A stretch of DNA of 15,453 nucleotides from DASSKA01 sp035690905 (GCA_035690905.1 DASSKA010000043.1:1-15453), one strand, 5' to 3'; positions 1-7,166 are shown, counted from the first letter of the stretch. Notes: generated by a model not told the origin, from the letters alone. Translations and numbers: made by a program.

Positions 1-152
1 GCTTCACGCGCACCGTCCAGCCACTGCGCCGTACGGCACTCGTGCGACCACTCACCGATCCTGGTCACGTCCGACAGCACCGCCCACACCTGCTCCGGGG
101 TCGCGGAGACCTCGGCCTCCACCCTCCCGGTGCGCGGCATCCGGGCGCTCAT
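1..152 (-). CDS. SRPBCC (START-like) family protein, N-terminal fragment
   Basis: Only the first 50 codons are in the window; the gene continues past the left edge. The visible protein starts MSARMPRTGRVEAE and continues with a segment reading SATPEQVWAVLSDVTRIGEW. The pattern V-x-A-x-PEQVWAVLSDV-x-x-x-x-W is the first strand and helix of the SRPBCC/polyketide-cyclase (Bet v1-like) fold, which binds hydrophobic ligands in a deep cavity. The ATG overlaps the TGA of the hemerythrin-domain gene upstream (ATGA, 149-152), which suggests translational coupling and one transcript with tetR and that gene. Family members range from aromatase/cyclases to stress proteins, so no substrate can be named. 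The family call is fairly secure; the function is unknown. Confidence 0.72.
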   Translation of the reverse strand, partial: MSARMPRTGRVEAEVSATPEQVWAVLSDVTRIGEWSHECRTAQWLDGARE

Positions 153-877
153 CGGGCGGCCTCGGTCGTGTCCGTGCCACCGACAGCGTCCGCCGGGAGC
201 GCGGGCACGCGGGCGGCCTCTGTGCCGCCCCAGAGCCGCGCGGCCCGTCGGCGGTAGCGGGGGCCGAAGCCCCTCTTGATCACGAACCTGGCCAGGGGTG
301 GCACCAGCCCGCTCATCACCGCGTCGCTCTCGGGGTCCTGGCCGTCGAGGATCCACAGCCCGGTGGCGGCCAGCTCCGAGACGCCGAACGGCTTGATGTT
401 GTGCTCCTGGTCCCAGCGGTGCCAGTCGGCCCTGGTGATGGTCGCAGACACGACCGGCATCATCTCCTCCTCCTCGCGCTTCAGGTGCGGGTAGAGGACC
501 TCCTCCAGGTCGGCGATCGCACCGACCAGCTCGGCGGCGGCGGCGGTGCCCGCGGCGTAGGCCCGCGCCACCTCCTCGACCCGCTCCATCGCCGGGTGGA
601 TCTGCTGGTGCTCGGCGTCCATCGCGTCCAGCAGCCGCTGTGCGCCGGGGTTGCGCCGCTGCACCAGCGGATACAGGCCGGTGTCCTCGCCGGTGTGATG
701 GCGCTCCAGGAACGACATCATCCAGACCAGGTGCTCGCCAAGAGCCCGGCGGCGGTCCTCCGAGGGCGGCGCACCGCTGGTCAGCACGATGGTGGCGCGC
801 CTGAGGTCACGCCGTAGCGCGGAGTGCACGATGCCCATGGTGCGGGTGTCCGCGGGGGCGTCGGGGTCGATCTTCAT
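149..877 (-). CDS. Hemerythrin HHE domain-containing protein
   Basis: A 242-residue protein with one HHE cation-binding domain in about residues 10-150. Candidate iron ligands lie on successive helices: H18 (VHSALRRDL), H61 and E64 (RHHTGEDTGLYP), H90 and H94 (AEHQQIH), and H131 with E135/E136 (YPHLKREEEEMMP). Bacterial members bind a non-haem di-iron centre and are linked to O2, NO or redox sensing and iron handling; which applies here is not visible. The C-terminal 90 residues carry a WHRWDQEHNIKPFG segment and a basic stretch (RFVIKRGFGPRYRRRAARLW), with no clear membrane helix. The ATG at 877 is chosen over an upstream in-frame start at 925 because it has a strong GGGAGG ribosome binding site and forms an ATGA overlap with the tetR stop. 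It is the middle gene of a coupled tetR, hemerythrin, SRPBCC unit. Confidence 0.85.
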   Translation of the reverse strand: MKIDPDAPADTRTMGIVHSALRRDLRRATIVLTSGAPPSEDRRRALGEHLVWMMSFLERHHTGEDTGLYPLVQRRNPGAQRLLDAMDAEHQQIHPAMERVEEVARAYAAGTAAAAELVGAIADLEEVLYPHLKREEEEMMPVVSATITRADWHRWDQEHNIKPFGVSELAATGLWILDGQDPESDAVMSGLVPPLARFVIKRGFGPRYRRRAARLWGGTEAARVPALPADAVGGTDTTEAAR

Positions 878-1539
878 CTGGGTCCCTCCCTGTGGTCGTC
901 TCCCCTGTCGAGCAGGCGCGTGCACACGCGCGCCAGCCAGGACTCATATCTCTCGTGGGTCCAGCCCGCGTGCCCCACGAGCAACCGGTAGACCTCGTCG
1001 CTGCTCACCGCCCACAGCCCGTCGGCATCGTCGGGATCCAGGTCACCGCCGGCCATCAGCGCCAGCGCCGAGCGGGCGGTGTGCCGCTGCTGGGCCGTGC
1101 CCTGGTCGAGCCGCTCGGCGAGGCCGGCGTCGGCGTCGGCAGCGACCCGCCACACGTGCTTGAGGTCGACAGTGCGCCGGTTCACGTCGGCGGCCAGCCG
1201 TGCCCCCGCCGCAGCGCGTTCCTCCAGACCGCCGACAGCGACCGCGGCAAACTCCTCGCGCTCCATCATGGGCACCGGCTCGTCGTCGCCGACCACGGCG
1301 ACGTCGACCACGGTCTTGAACAGGTCGGCCTTGGAGCCGAACGTGTCGTAGACCGTCTTGACCGAGACCCCGGCCTCCTTGGCGATGTCGCGGACACCGG
1401 TCGCGGCCCAGCCGCGCTGCACGAACAGCCGCCGCGCCGCCGCGAGCACCTCGGCCCTGGTCCTCAGGGCCTGCTCACGGCGACGGGGCGCGTCGTACCT
1501 GCGCGGCCGGGCCGCAACGTCCCCGCTCTCCCTCCCCAT
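874..1539 (-). CDS. TetR/AcrR family transcriptional regulator
   Basis: A 221-residue protein with the usual TetR layout. The N-terminal part (about residues 24-70) is the DNA-binding helix-turn-helix: RTRAEVLAAARRLFVQRGW, then ATGVRDIAKEAGVSVKTVYDTFGSKADLF, whose VSVKTVYDTFGSK is the recognition-helix signature. The rest is an alpha-helical ligand and dimer domain rich in acidic and Ala residues, too variable to name a ligand. The ATG at 1539 is preferred; an in-frame GTG at 1548 is possible but sits in the likely -10 box. No Shine-Dalgarno is visible, so the mRNA may be leaderless. The gene ends in an ATGA overlap with the hemerythrin-domain gene and is probably autoregulated through the palindrome at 1570-1586. 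Its targets probably include the two downstream genes (inference). Confidence 0.88.
   Translation of the reverse strand: MGRESGDVAARPRRYDAPRRREQALRTRAEVLAAARRLFVQRGWAATGVRDIAKEAGVSVKTVYDTFGSKADLFKTVVDVAVVGDDEPVPMMEREEFAAVAVGGLEERAAAGARLAADVNRRTVDLKHVWRVAADADAGLAERLDQGTAQQRHTARSALALMAGGDLDPDDADGLWAVSSDEVYRLLVGHAGWTHERYESWLARVCTRLLDRGDDHREGPR
884..889 (-). promoter_or_regulatory. Ribosome binding site of the hemerythrin-domain gene
   Basis: The minus strand reads GGGAGGGACCCAG before the ATG at 877, a near-consensus Shine-Dalgarno sequence at suitable spacing. It lies inside the end of tetR and decides the start in favour of 877 rather than the longer in-frame option at 925. Confidence 0.75.
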
Positions 1540-1546
1540 GGCGAGC

Positions 1547-1575
1547 ACTATGCCGCAGATCCGACTTCAGTACAA
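1547..1575 (-). promoter_or_regulatory. Putative tetR promoter (leaderless)
   Basis: On the minus strand TTGTAC (1575-1570) and CATAGT (1552-1547) are separated by 17 bases. They resemble -35 TTGACA and -10 TATAAT, with the key A2 and T6 of the -10 box kept. Seven bases separate the -10 box from the A of the ATG at 1539, so transcription would start at the start codon, in line with the missing ribosome binding site. Short motifs in GC-rich DNA can arise by chance, so this is a candidate. Confidence 0.4.
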
Positions 1576-1586
1576 CGATGTTCTAC
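1570..1586. promoter_or_regulatory. Candidate TetR operator (imperfect palindrome)
   Basis: GTACAAC-GAT-GTTCTAC is a 17-base inverted repeat: 7-base arms with one mismatched pair around a 3-base centre. It lies 31 bases upstream of the tetR start and covers the proposed -35 box, in a short AT-richer island between rnj and tetR. TetR proteins commonly autoregulate through palindromes of this size at this position. Binding is inferred. Confidence 0.5.
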
Positions 1587-1588
1587 CG

Positions 1589-1610
1589 AAAACTTCCGAC
1601 GTGTTGTCGG
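1589..1610 (-). terminator. Weak intrinsic terminator candidate after the RNase J gene
   Basis: Reading leftward from the RNase J stop at 1630, the RNA could form CCGAC-AACAC-GTCGG (1610-1596), a 5-pair stem with a 5-base loop, followed by AAG and four U (1592-1589). The stem is short and the U-tract minimal. It is the only terminator-like element in the 90 bases between the RNase J gene and tetR. Confidence 0.28.
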
Positions 1611-1629
1611 CGGCCGGAGGGCGAACGGA

Positions 1630-3321
1630 TCAGGCCTCGAGTACGACGGGCACGATCATCGGCCGGCGACGGTGGGTGTTGCTGACCCACCGCCCCACGA
1701 CCCGGCGGATGGTCTGCTGCAGCTGGTAGTTGTCGTCGACGCCCTCGGCGGTCACCTTGTCGAGCGCCTCCACGATGGCCGGCTTGACGTCGTCGAAGAT
1801 GGAGTCGGCCTCCAGGAATCCCCGGGCGTGGATCTCCGGGCCGCCGGACACCTTGCCGGTCACCGAGTCGATCACCACGATCACCGAGATGAAGCCCTCC
1901 TCGCCGAGGATCCGGCGGTCCTTGAGCGAGGACTCGGTGACGTCGCCGACCGAGGAGCCGTCGACGAACACGTAGCCGCAGTCCACCTTGCCGGCGACCC
2001 GGGCCACCCCGTCGACCAGGTCCACGACCACGCCGTCCTCGGCGACCACCACGTTCTCCGAGGGGATCCCGGTGTCCCGGGCCAGGTCGGCGTTGGCGCG
2101 CATGTGCCGGAACTCGCCGTGCACGGGAAGCACGTTGCGGGGTTGCACGATGTTGTAGCAGTAGAGCAACTCCCCGGCCGACGCATGGCCGGACACGTGC
2201 ACCAGCGCGTTGCCCTTGTGCACCACGTTGGCGCCGCAGCGGGTGAGCCCGTTGATGACTCGGTACACCGCGTTCTCGTTGCCCGGGATCAGCGAGGAGG
2301 CGAGCACCACCGTGTCCCCGGGCTCGATGTGCACGAAGTTGTGGTTGCGCTGGGCGATCCGGCTCAGCGCGGAAAGCGGCTCGCCCTGGGAGCCGGTGGA
2401 GATCAGCACCACCTTCTCCGGCGGGTAGTCGCCGAGGTCGCGGGAGTCCACCAGGGTGTCCGGCGGCACGGTCAGGTAGCCGAGGTCGCGGGCCACTCCC
2501 ATGTTGCGCACCATCGACCGTCCGACGTACGCCACCTTCCGGCCGTGGTTGACCGCGGCGTCCATCACCTGCTGCACGCGGTGCACGTGCGAGGCGAAGC
2601 AGGCCACGATGATGCGCTGGCTGCTGCGGTGGAACACCCGGTCCAGCACCGGGGCGATGTCCGCCTCGGAGGTGGTGAAGCCGGGCACCTCGGCGTTGGT
2701 GGAGTCGACCATGAACAGGTCGACGCCCTCCTCGCCGAGCCGCGCGAACGCCCGCAGATCGGTGATCCGGCCGTCGAGCGGCAGCTGGTCCATCTTGAAG
2801 TCGCCGGTGTGCAGCACCATGCCGGCGCCGGTGCGGATCGCCACCGCCAGCGCGTCGGGGATGGAGTGGTTGACGGCGACGAACTCCAGGTCGAAGGGTC
2901 CGAAGCTGATCCGGTCGCCCTCGCGCACGACGTGCTGGGCGGTCTCCTTGAGCCGGTGCTCACGCAGCTTCGAGGTGAGCAGCGCCAGGGTCAGCCTGGA
3001 GCCGACCACCGGGATGTTCCCACGCTCGCGGAGCAGGTAGGGCACCGCGCCGATGTGGTCCTCGTGGCCGTGGGTGAGCACGAGCGCCTCGACGTCGCCG
3101 AGCCGGTCGCGGATCGGCTCGAAGTCGGGCAGGATCAGGTCGACCCCGGGGTGGTTCTCCTCCGGGAACAGCACCCCGCAGTCCACGAGGAGCAGCCGTC
3201 CGTCGTACTCGAAGGCGGTCATGTTCCGCCCGATCTCGCCGAGCCCCCCGAGAGGGGTGACCCTCAGCCCTCCTGCGGGCAGCGGTCCGGGCGCGGACAG
3301 TTCCGGGTGCGGGTGGCTCAT
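1630..3321 (-). CDS. rnj: Ribonuclease J (beta-CASP metallo-beta-lactamase ribonuclease)
   Basis: A 563-residue RNase J, a dual 5'-3' exo- and endoribonuclease that matures and degrades RNA in the cytoplasm. The metallo-beta-lactamase core (about 18-215) carries the zinc motif HGHEDH at 84-89, a further ligand region at HSIPDA (152-157) and HTGDFK at 171-176. The beta-CASP insert (about 215-370) contains RIIVACFASHVHRVQ and STGSQGEP. The core then resumes with VSGHAS (376-381) and LPVHGEFRH (398-406), the RNA-binding RMMBL motif. A C-terminal domain ends in WVSNTHRRRPMIVPVV. Length is normal and no key residue is missing. The ATG follows the dapA stop by 9 bases with AAAGG as ribosome binding site (overlapping the dapA TGA), so it is cotranscribed with dapA, a pairing also found in mycobacteria and streptomycetes. 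Confidence 0.96.
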   Translation of the reverse strand: MSHPHPELSAPGPLPAGGLRVTPLGGLGEIGRNMTAFEYDGRLLLVDCGVLFPEENHPGVDLILPDFEPIRDRLGDVEALVLTHGHEDHIGAVPYLLRERGNIPVVGSRLTLALLTSKLREHRLKETAQHVVREGDRISFGPFDLEFVAVNHSIPDALAVAIRTGAGMVLHTGDFKMDQLPLDGRITDLRAFARLGEEGVDLFMVDSTNAEVPGFTTSEADIAPVLDRVFHRSSQRIIVACFASHVHRVQQVMDAAVNHGRKVAYVGRSMVRNMGVARDLGYLTVPPDTLVDSRDLGDYPPEKVVLISTGSQGEPLSALSRIAQRNHNFVHIEPGDTVVLASSLIPGNENAVYRVINGLTRCGANVVHKGNALVHVSGHASAGELLYCYNIVQPRNVLPVHGEFRHMRANADLARDTGIPSENVVVAEDGVVVDLVDGVARVAGKVDCGYVFVDGSSVGDVTESSLKDRRILGEEGFISVIVVIDSVTGKVSGGPEIHARGFLEADSIFDDVKPAIVEALDKVTAEGVDDNYQLQQTIRRVVGRWVSNTHRRRPMIVPVVLEA

Positions 3322-3330
3322 CTGTGCCTT

Positions 3331-4242
3331 TCAGTGGGTCGGCAGGAGTCCGGCGTCGGCGAGTGCCGCGCGCAGGCCCGCGACGAGGTCGTCGGAGGCC
3401 GGCACCAGCGGCAGCCGCACGGTGCGGTTGTCGCGCACGCCGAGCAGCTGCAGGGCGGCCTTGGCCATCATCGCCCCCGGGGCCCGGCGCATCACCGCGT
3501 CCACCACCGGGACCAGCCGCCGGTAGCAGGCCAGGGCGGTGGCCAGGTCACCGCCGTCCACGGCGGCCACCATCGCGGCGTACTCCTTGCCGGCGGCGTG
3601 CCCGACCACGGACACGATGCCGGCTGCGCCGTGCGTCAGCCAGCCGAGGTTCATGTCGTCGTCGCCGGAGTAGAAGGTCAGCCCGGTCTGCGCCATGATC
3701 CGTACGCCGCGGGACAGGTCGCCGACGGCGTCCTTGACCGCGACGATCCGCTCGTGCTCGGCGACCCGCTGGTAGGTGTCCTCGGCGATCGCGATGCCGG
3801 TGCGGCCGGGGATGTCGTAGAGCAGCACCGGCAGCCCGGTGGCGTTGGCGACCGCCTCGAAGTGCGCGGCCACCCCCTCCTGGGAGGGCTTGTTGTAGTA
3901 CGGCGTGACCAGCAGCAGCCCGTGCGCGCCGCTCTTCTCGGCCTGCTCGGCGAGTACGACGGAGTGGGCGGTGTCGTTGGAGCCGACGCCGGCGACCACG
4001 TGCAGCCGGTCCCCGACCGCGTCGACGACCGCTCGGACCAGCCGGCCGGCCTCGTCCTGGGTGACGGTCGGGGACTCCCCGGTGGTGCCGAGCACGACCA
4101 CGCCGTCATGACCGTGGTCGGCCAGGTGCTCGGCGACCCGAGCAGCGGCCTCGAGGTCGAGGGACCCGTCGTCACGGAACGGCGTGACCATCGCGGTCAG
4201 GACCCGCCCGAACGGGGCCTCGGGAAGTAGTCCGGAGGTCAT
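3331..4242 (-). CDS. dapA: 4-hydroxy-tetrahydrodipicolinate synthase
   Basis: A 303-residue TIM-barrel enzyme condensing pyruvate with aspartate semialdehyde, the first committed step of diaminopimelate and lysine synthesis. Visible family motifs are the pyruvate-binding GTTGE at 52-56, the catalytic-triad region TPYYNKP at 113-119, YDIPGRTG at 142-149 and the Schiff-base lysine K170 in VAVKDA. A glycine-rich region (GAAGIVSVVGH) follows near the C-terminal end of the barrel. Length fits the family. The ATG lies 9 bases after the dfrA stop and is followed after 9 bases by rnj. Actinobacteria often carry several DapA-like paralogues. The intact motifs and the rnj neighbour favour the biosynthetic enzyme; a related aldolase of the same superfamily is the less likely alternative. 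Confidence 0.93.
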   Translation of the reverse strand: MTSGLLPEAPFGRVLTAMVTPFRDDGSLDLEAAARVAEHLADHGHDGVVVLGTTGESPTVTQDEAGRLVRAVVDAVGDRLHVVAGVGSNDTAHSVVLAEQAEKSGAHGLLLVTPYYNKPSQEGVAAHFEAVANATGLPVLLYDIPGRTGIAIAEDTYQRVAEHERIVAVKDAVGDLSRGVRIMAQTGLTFYSGDDDMNLGWLTHGAAGIVSVVGHAAGKEYAAMVAAVDGGDLATALACYRRLVPVVDAVMRRAPGAMMAKAALQLLGVRDNRTVRLPLVPASDDLVAGLRAALADAGLLPTH

Positions 4243-4251
4243 GGCCCCAGG

Positions 4252-4749
4252 TTACCGGACCCGGGACTCACCGGCCTTCACGCGCTCCAGCCAGACCACG
4301 TCGTACCCCTCACCCGGCTGCTGCTTCACCTCGGTCCACTCCGACCGGTCGAAGTCCGGGTAGCGGGTGTCGCCCTCCGGCGATGCGTGCACGTGGGTGA
4401 GGATCTGTCCATCGGCGAGCGGCAGCGCCGCCGCGTAGATCTCGCCGCCGCCGATGACCATCACGTCGCCGGTGAAGTCCTGGGCCCGGGCGACGGCCTC
4501 CCCGACGCTGTGCACCACGACCACGCCCTGGGCCGTCCAGTCCGGGCGCCGGGTGACGACCACGTTGGTGCGGTGGGGCAGCGGATGCCCGATCGACTCG
4601 TAGGTGCGCCGGCCCATCACGACCGTGTTCCCGGTCGTGACCGCCCGGAAGTGCTTGAGGTCGGCGGGGAGGTGCCAGGGGATGTCGCCGTCGCGGCCGA
4701 TGACGCCGTTGTCGGCGACGGCCGCCACCATCACGACCCGCTTTCTCAT
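4252..4749 (-). CDS. dfrA: Dihydrofolate reductase
   Basis: A 165-residue DHFR reducing dihydrofolate to tetrahydrofolate with NADPH. It starts MRKRVVMVAAVADNGVIG and shows the folate-site segment DIPWHLPAD (22-30, with the expected active-site acid D30), the NADPH-binding VVMGRRTYESIG (43-54) and the second nucleotide loop VIGGGEIY (98-105). The ATG at 4749 overlaps the thyA stop (ATGA), so translation is probably coupled to thyA. This makes functional sense because ThyA turns methylene-tetrahydrofolate into dihydrofolate. The reading frame stays open upstream through thyA, but only the protein from 4749 matches the family, both at the N-terminus and in length. The same role is called folA in enterobacteria. 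Confidence 0.95.
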   Translation of the reverse strand: MRKRVVMVAAVADNGVIGRDGDIPWHLPADLKHFRAVTTGNTVVMGRRTYESIGHPLPHRTNVVVTRRPDWTAQGVVVVHSVGEAVARAQDFTGDVMVIGGGEIYAAALPLADGQILTHVHASPEGDTRYPDFDRSEWTEVKQQPGEGYDVVWLERVKAGESRVR

Positions 4750-5540
4750 ACGGCGATCGGTGCCTTGATCGCCGGGTGCGGGTCGTAGCCCTCGAGCCTG
4801 ATGTGCTCGAGCTCGAAGGCATCCAGCCCGGTCACCGACGGATCCAGGTGCAGCCGCGGCAGCGGCTTGGGATCGCGAGTCAGCTGCAGCCGGGCCTGGT
4901 CGAGGTGGTTGAGGTAGAGGTGCGCGTCGCCGAGCGTGTGCACGAAGTCGCCCGCCTCGAGCCCGGTGACCTGGGCGACCATGTGGGTGAGCAGCGCGTA
5001 GGAGGCGATGTTGAACGGCACCCCGAGGAACACGTCGGCGGAGCGCTGGTAGAGCTGGCAGGACAGCCGGCCACCCGCGACGTAGAACTGGAACAGCGCG
5101 TGGCACGGCGCGAGCGCCATCCGCGGCAGGTCGGCGACGTTCCAGGCGCTGACCACGTGCCGGCGGGAGTCCGGGTCCTTGCCGATCGCCTCCACGACGT
5201 TGCGCAGCTGGTCGATGTGCCGCCCGTCCGGGGCCGGCCAGGACCGCCACTGCGCGCCGTACACCGGGCCGAGGTCGCCGTTCTCGTCGGCCCACTCGTC
5301 CCAGATGGTGACCCCCCGCTCCTGCAGCCAGCGGACGTTGGTGTCCCCGCGCAGGAACCAGAGCAGCTCGGCGAACACCGACCTGGTGTGCACCTTCTTG
5401 GTGGTCACCAGTGGGAAGCCCTGCGCCAGGTCGAAGCGCAGCTGGTGCCCGAACACGCTCAGCGTGCCGGTGCCGGTCCGGTCGCCCTTCTCGACGCCGT
5501 CGTCGAGGATGCGCTTCAGGAGATCGAGGTAGGCCTGCAC
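4746..5540 (-). CDS. thyA: Thymidylate synthase (folate-dependent, ThyA type)
   Basis: A 264-residue thymidylate synthase making dTMP from dUMP with methylene-tetrahydrofolate. Its length equals that of the E. coli enzyme, and the classical active-site residues fall at the same numbers: R21, R126/R127 (DSRRH), the nucleophile C146 in APCHALFQFYV, R166/S167/D169 (QRSADVFLGVPFN), N177, H207 and Y209 (LGDAHLYLNH). The start is a GTG at 5540, 21 bases after paaE, giving MQAYLDLLKRILDDG as expected for the family. No good ribosome binding site precedes it, but a -10-like TAGGCT lies exactly six bases upstream, so it may be a leaderless gene with its own promoter. Its stop overlaps the dfrA start. 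Confidence 0.96.
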   Translation of the reverse strand: MQAYLDLLKRILDDGVEKGDRTGTGTLSVFGHQLRFDLAQGFPLVTTKKVHTRSVFAELLWFLRGDTNVRWLQERGVTIWDEWADENGDLGPVYGAQWRSWPAPDGRHIDQLRNVVEAIGKDPDSRRHVVSAWNVADLPRMALAPCHALFQFYVAGGRLSCQLYQRSADVFLGVPFNIASYALLTHMVAQVTGLEAGDFVHTLGDAHLYLNHLDQARLQLTRDPKPLPRLHLDPSVTGLDAFELEHIRLEGYDPHPAIKAPIAV

Positions 5541-5546
5541 CGGCTC

Positions 5547-5552
5547 AGCCTA
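5547..5552 (-). promoter_or_regulatory. Candidate -10 box giving a leaderless thyA transcript
   Basis: The minus strand reads TAGGCT, then GAGCCG, then the GTG start of thyA. TAnnnT six bases before a start codon is the spacing seen in actinobacterial leaderless promoters. No convincing -35 box is present at 16-18 bases. The box lies in the 21-base gap after paaE and would uncouple thyA from the paa genes. Confidence 0.38.
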
Positions 5553-5561
5553 ACGTCTGGC

Positions 5562-6677
5562 TCAGGCGTCGTAGTCGAGGACGACCGTGTCGGAGGTGGG
5601 GTGCGACTGGCAGGTGAGTACGTAGCCGTTGTCGATCTCCTCCGGCTCCAGCGCCCAGTTCTGCTCCATCTCCACGGTGCCCTCGACGAGCTTGGCCCGG
5701 CAGGTGCCGCACACCCCGCCCTTGCAGGCGTACGGCGCGTCCGCGCGCACCGCCAGCGCCGCGTCCAGCACCACCGGTCCGTCGTTCGGCAGCCGGAACG
5801 TCGAGCGCCGGCCGTCCAGGGTGATGGTCACCTCCGCGCCGCTCTCCTCCCCCGCCGCCTTGGGAGTACGACGGACGGGGCCGGTGCCGCTGTCCACGTG
5901 GAACACCTCGGCGTGCAGGGCACGTTTCGACACACCCTCCGCGATGAGCAGCTTCCGCAGGTCTGCCACCATCTGGAACGGGCCGCACAGGAACCAGTGG
6001 TCCACGGTCTCCGGCGGCACCACCGCCTCCAGGAACCGCTTCATCCGGTCGGTGTCCAGCCGGCCCGAGAACAGCTCCACCGGCTGCGGCTCCCGGGTGA
6101 GCACGTGGATCAGGCAGAACCGGTCCGGGTACCGGTCCTTGAGGTCCTCGATCTCCTCGAGGAACATCACGCTCTTGTGGGTGCGGTTGGAGTAGATCAG
6201 CGTCAGCTGCGAGCGCGGCTCGGTCTCCAGCGTGGTCGCGATGATCGACAGGACCGGGGTGATCCCCGACCCCGCGGCGATGCACACGTAGTGGTTCTGG
6301 TTCGTCGGGTCGAGCTGGGTGAAGAACCGGCCGCTGGGCGTCATCACGTCCAGCTCGTCGCCGACCTTCAGCGTCTCCAGGGCGTGCTCGGAGAACGCCC
6401 CGCCGGGCAGCCGCTTCACCGCGATCCGCAGCTCCCCCGACGAGACGGCTGCGCAGATCGAGTAGTTGCGGCGCACGTCGTCGCCGGCCAGCTCGGTGCG
6501 GATAGTCAGGTGCTGGCCCTGGGTGAACCGGTACGCCTCTCGCAGCTCGTCGGGCACCTCGAACGTGACCGCGACCGAGTCGTCGGTCAGTGGCTCGATG
6601 GCGGCCACCTTCAACGGGTGGAAGACGGAGTGGTGCGAAGCGGCCTGCTCGGCCTCGGTGGCCTCGGTGGCGGTCAT
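5562..6677 (-). CDS. paaE: Phenylacetyl-CoA 1,2-epoxidase reductase subunit PaaE
   Basis: A 371-residue iron-sulfur flavoprotein that passes electrons from NAD(P)H to the di-iron centre of the PaaA oxygenase. Domain order: FAD-binding barrel (about 15-125) with the flavin motif RRNYSI (69-74); NAD(P)-binding domain (about 125-250) with AAGSGITPVLSI (134-145) and CGPFQMV (231-237); C-terminal plant-type 2Fe-2S ferredoxin domain (about 280-371) with four cysteines C318, C323, C326 and C356 in YACKGGVCGTC and LTCQSHP. FNR domain plus C-terminal ferredoxin is the PaaE arrangement. The ATG directly follows the paaD stop (TGAATG). Related oxygenase reductases share this layout, but the paaABCD neighbours settle the identity. 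Confidence 0.95.
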   Translation of the reverse strand: MTATEATEAEQAASHHSVFHPLKVAAIEPLTDDSVAVTFEVPDELREAYRFTQGQHLTIRTELAGDDVRRNYSICAAVSSGELRIAVKRLPGGAFSEHALETLKVGDELDVMTPSGRFFTQLDPTNQNHYVCIAAGSGITPVLSIIATTLETEPRSQLTLIYSNRTHKSVMFLEEIEDLKDRYPDRFCLIHVLTREPQPVELFSGRLDTDRMKRFLEAVVPPETVDHWFLCGPFQMVADLRKLLIAEGVSKRALHAEVFHVDSGTGPVRRTPKAAGEESGAEVTITLDGRRSTFRLPNDGPVVLDAALAVRADAPYACKGGVCGTCRAKLVEGTVEMEQNWALEPEEIDNGYVLTCQSHPTSDTVVLDYDA

Positions 6678-7166
6678 TCAGTGCGCCTTGAAGTGGTCGA
6701 AGGGTTCCCGGCAGGCGTTGCACACCCACAGCGACTTGCACGCAGTCGAGCCGAACCGGCTCAGCTCCCGGGTGTCCGGCGAGCCGCACTGCGGGCAGCG
6801 CAGGGTCAGCGCCAGGCTGACCACCCCCTCGCGGCCGTGCGGCTGAGGCGGAACGATCCCGTAGTCGGCCAGCTTCCGCTTCCCCGCCTCGCTCATCCAG
6901 TCCGTCGTCCACGCCGGGGAGAGCACCAGCTCCACCCGCACCCGCTCGAAGCCGGCCTCGGTGAGCGCCTGCTCGACGTCAGCGCGGATGGTGTCCATCG
7001 CCGGGCAGCCGGAGTACGTCGGCGTGATCCGCACCAGCACCGTCTCGTCCTCGGACACGTCCACCGAACGCAGCACGCCGAGGTCCTCGATGGTGAGCAC
7101 CGGCACCTCCGGGTCGAGCACGGCGGCCGCAGCCTCCCAGGCCCGGTCCCGCGTCAGAACGGCCAT
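6678..7166 (-). CDS. paaD: Phenylacetate oxygenase assembly protein PaaD
   Basis: A 162-residue protein with an N-terminal MIP18/DUF59 domain, the family of iron-sulfur cluster targeting factors. Motifs: DPEVPVLTIEDLGVLRSV (19-36), TPTYSGCPAMDTI (48-60, conserved C54) and SPAWTTDWMSEAGKRKL (83-99). The C-terminus is a cysteine-rich zinc-ribbon-like segment, CPQC (124-127) and STACKSLWVCNACREPFDHFK (C143, C149, C152). PaaD is needed for activity of the PaaABCE oxygenase and is thought to assist maturation of a metal or Fe-S centre, probably that of PaaE (family knowledge). The ATG at 7166 shares a base with the paaC stop (TGATG). An in-frame GTG at 7172 would add two residues and cannot be excluded. 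Confidence 0.95.
   Translation of the reverse strand: MAVLTRDRAWEAAAAVLDPEVPVLTIEDLGVLRSVDVSEDETVLVRITPTYSGCPAMDTIRADVEQALTEAGFERVRVELVLSPAWTTDWMSEAGKRKLADYGIVPPQPHGREGVVSLALTLRCPQCGSPDTRELSRFGSTACKSLWVCNACREPFDHFKAH

Noticed and set aside
874..1539. The TetR protein as the regulator of the paa genes
   Set aside because: Its own palindrome (GTACAAC/GTTCTAC) does not match the TGTTACA/TGTAACA arms at paaA, and it is coupled to different genes at the other end of the window.
892..4230. A 1112-codon open frame on the plus strand
   Set aside because: It lies antisense to tetR, rnj and dapA, with His/Val/Asp/Gly/Arg-rich low-complexity translation and no recognisable domain. In DNA this GC-rich, frames opposite real genes stay open by codon bias.
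4252..5295. A longer dihydrofolate reductase reading frame extending into thyA
   Set aside because: The extra N-terminus is Arg/Ala-rich out-of-frame thyA. The ATG at 4749 gives a normal DHFR and an ATGA overlap, so no fusion is called.
5541..5561. A terminator between paaE and thyA
   Set aside because: Only short direct repeats (GGCTCAG twice) and no stem with a U-tract are present.
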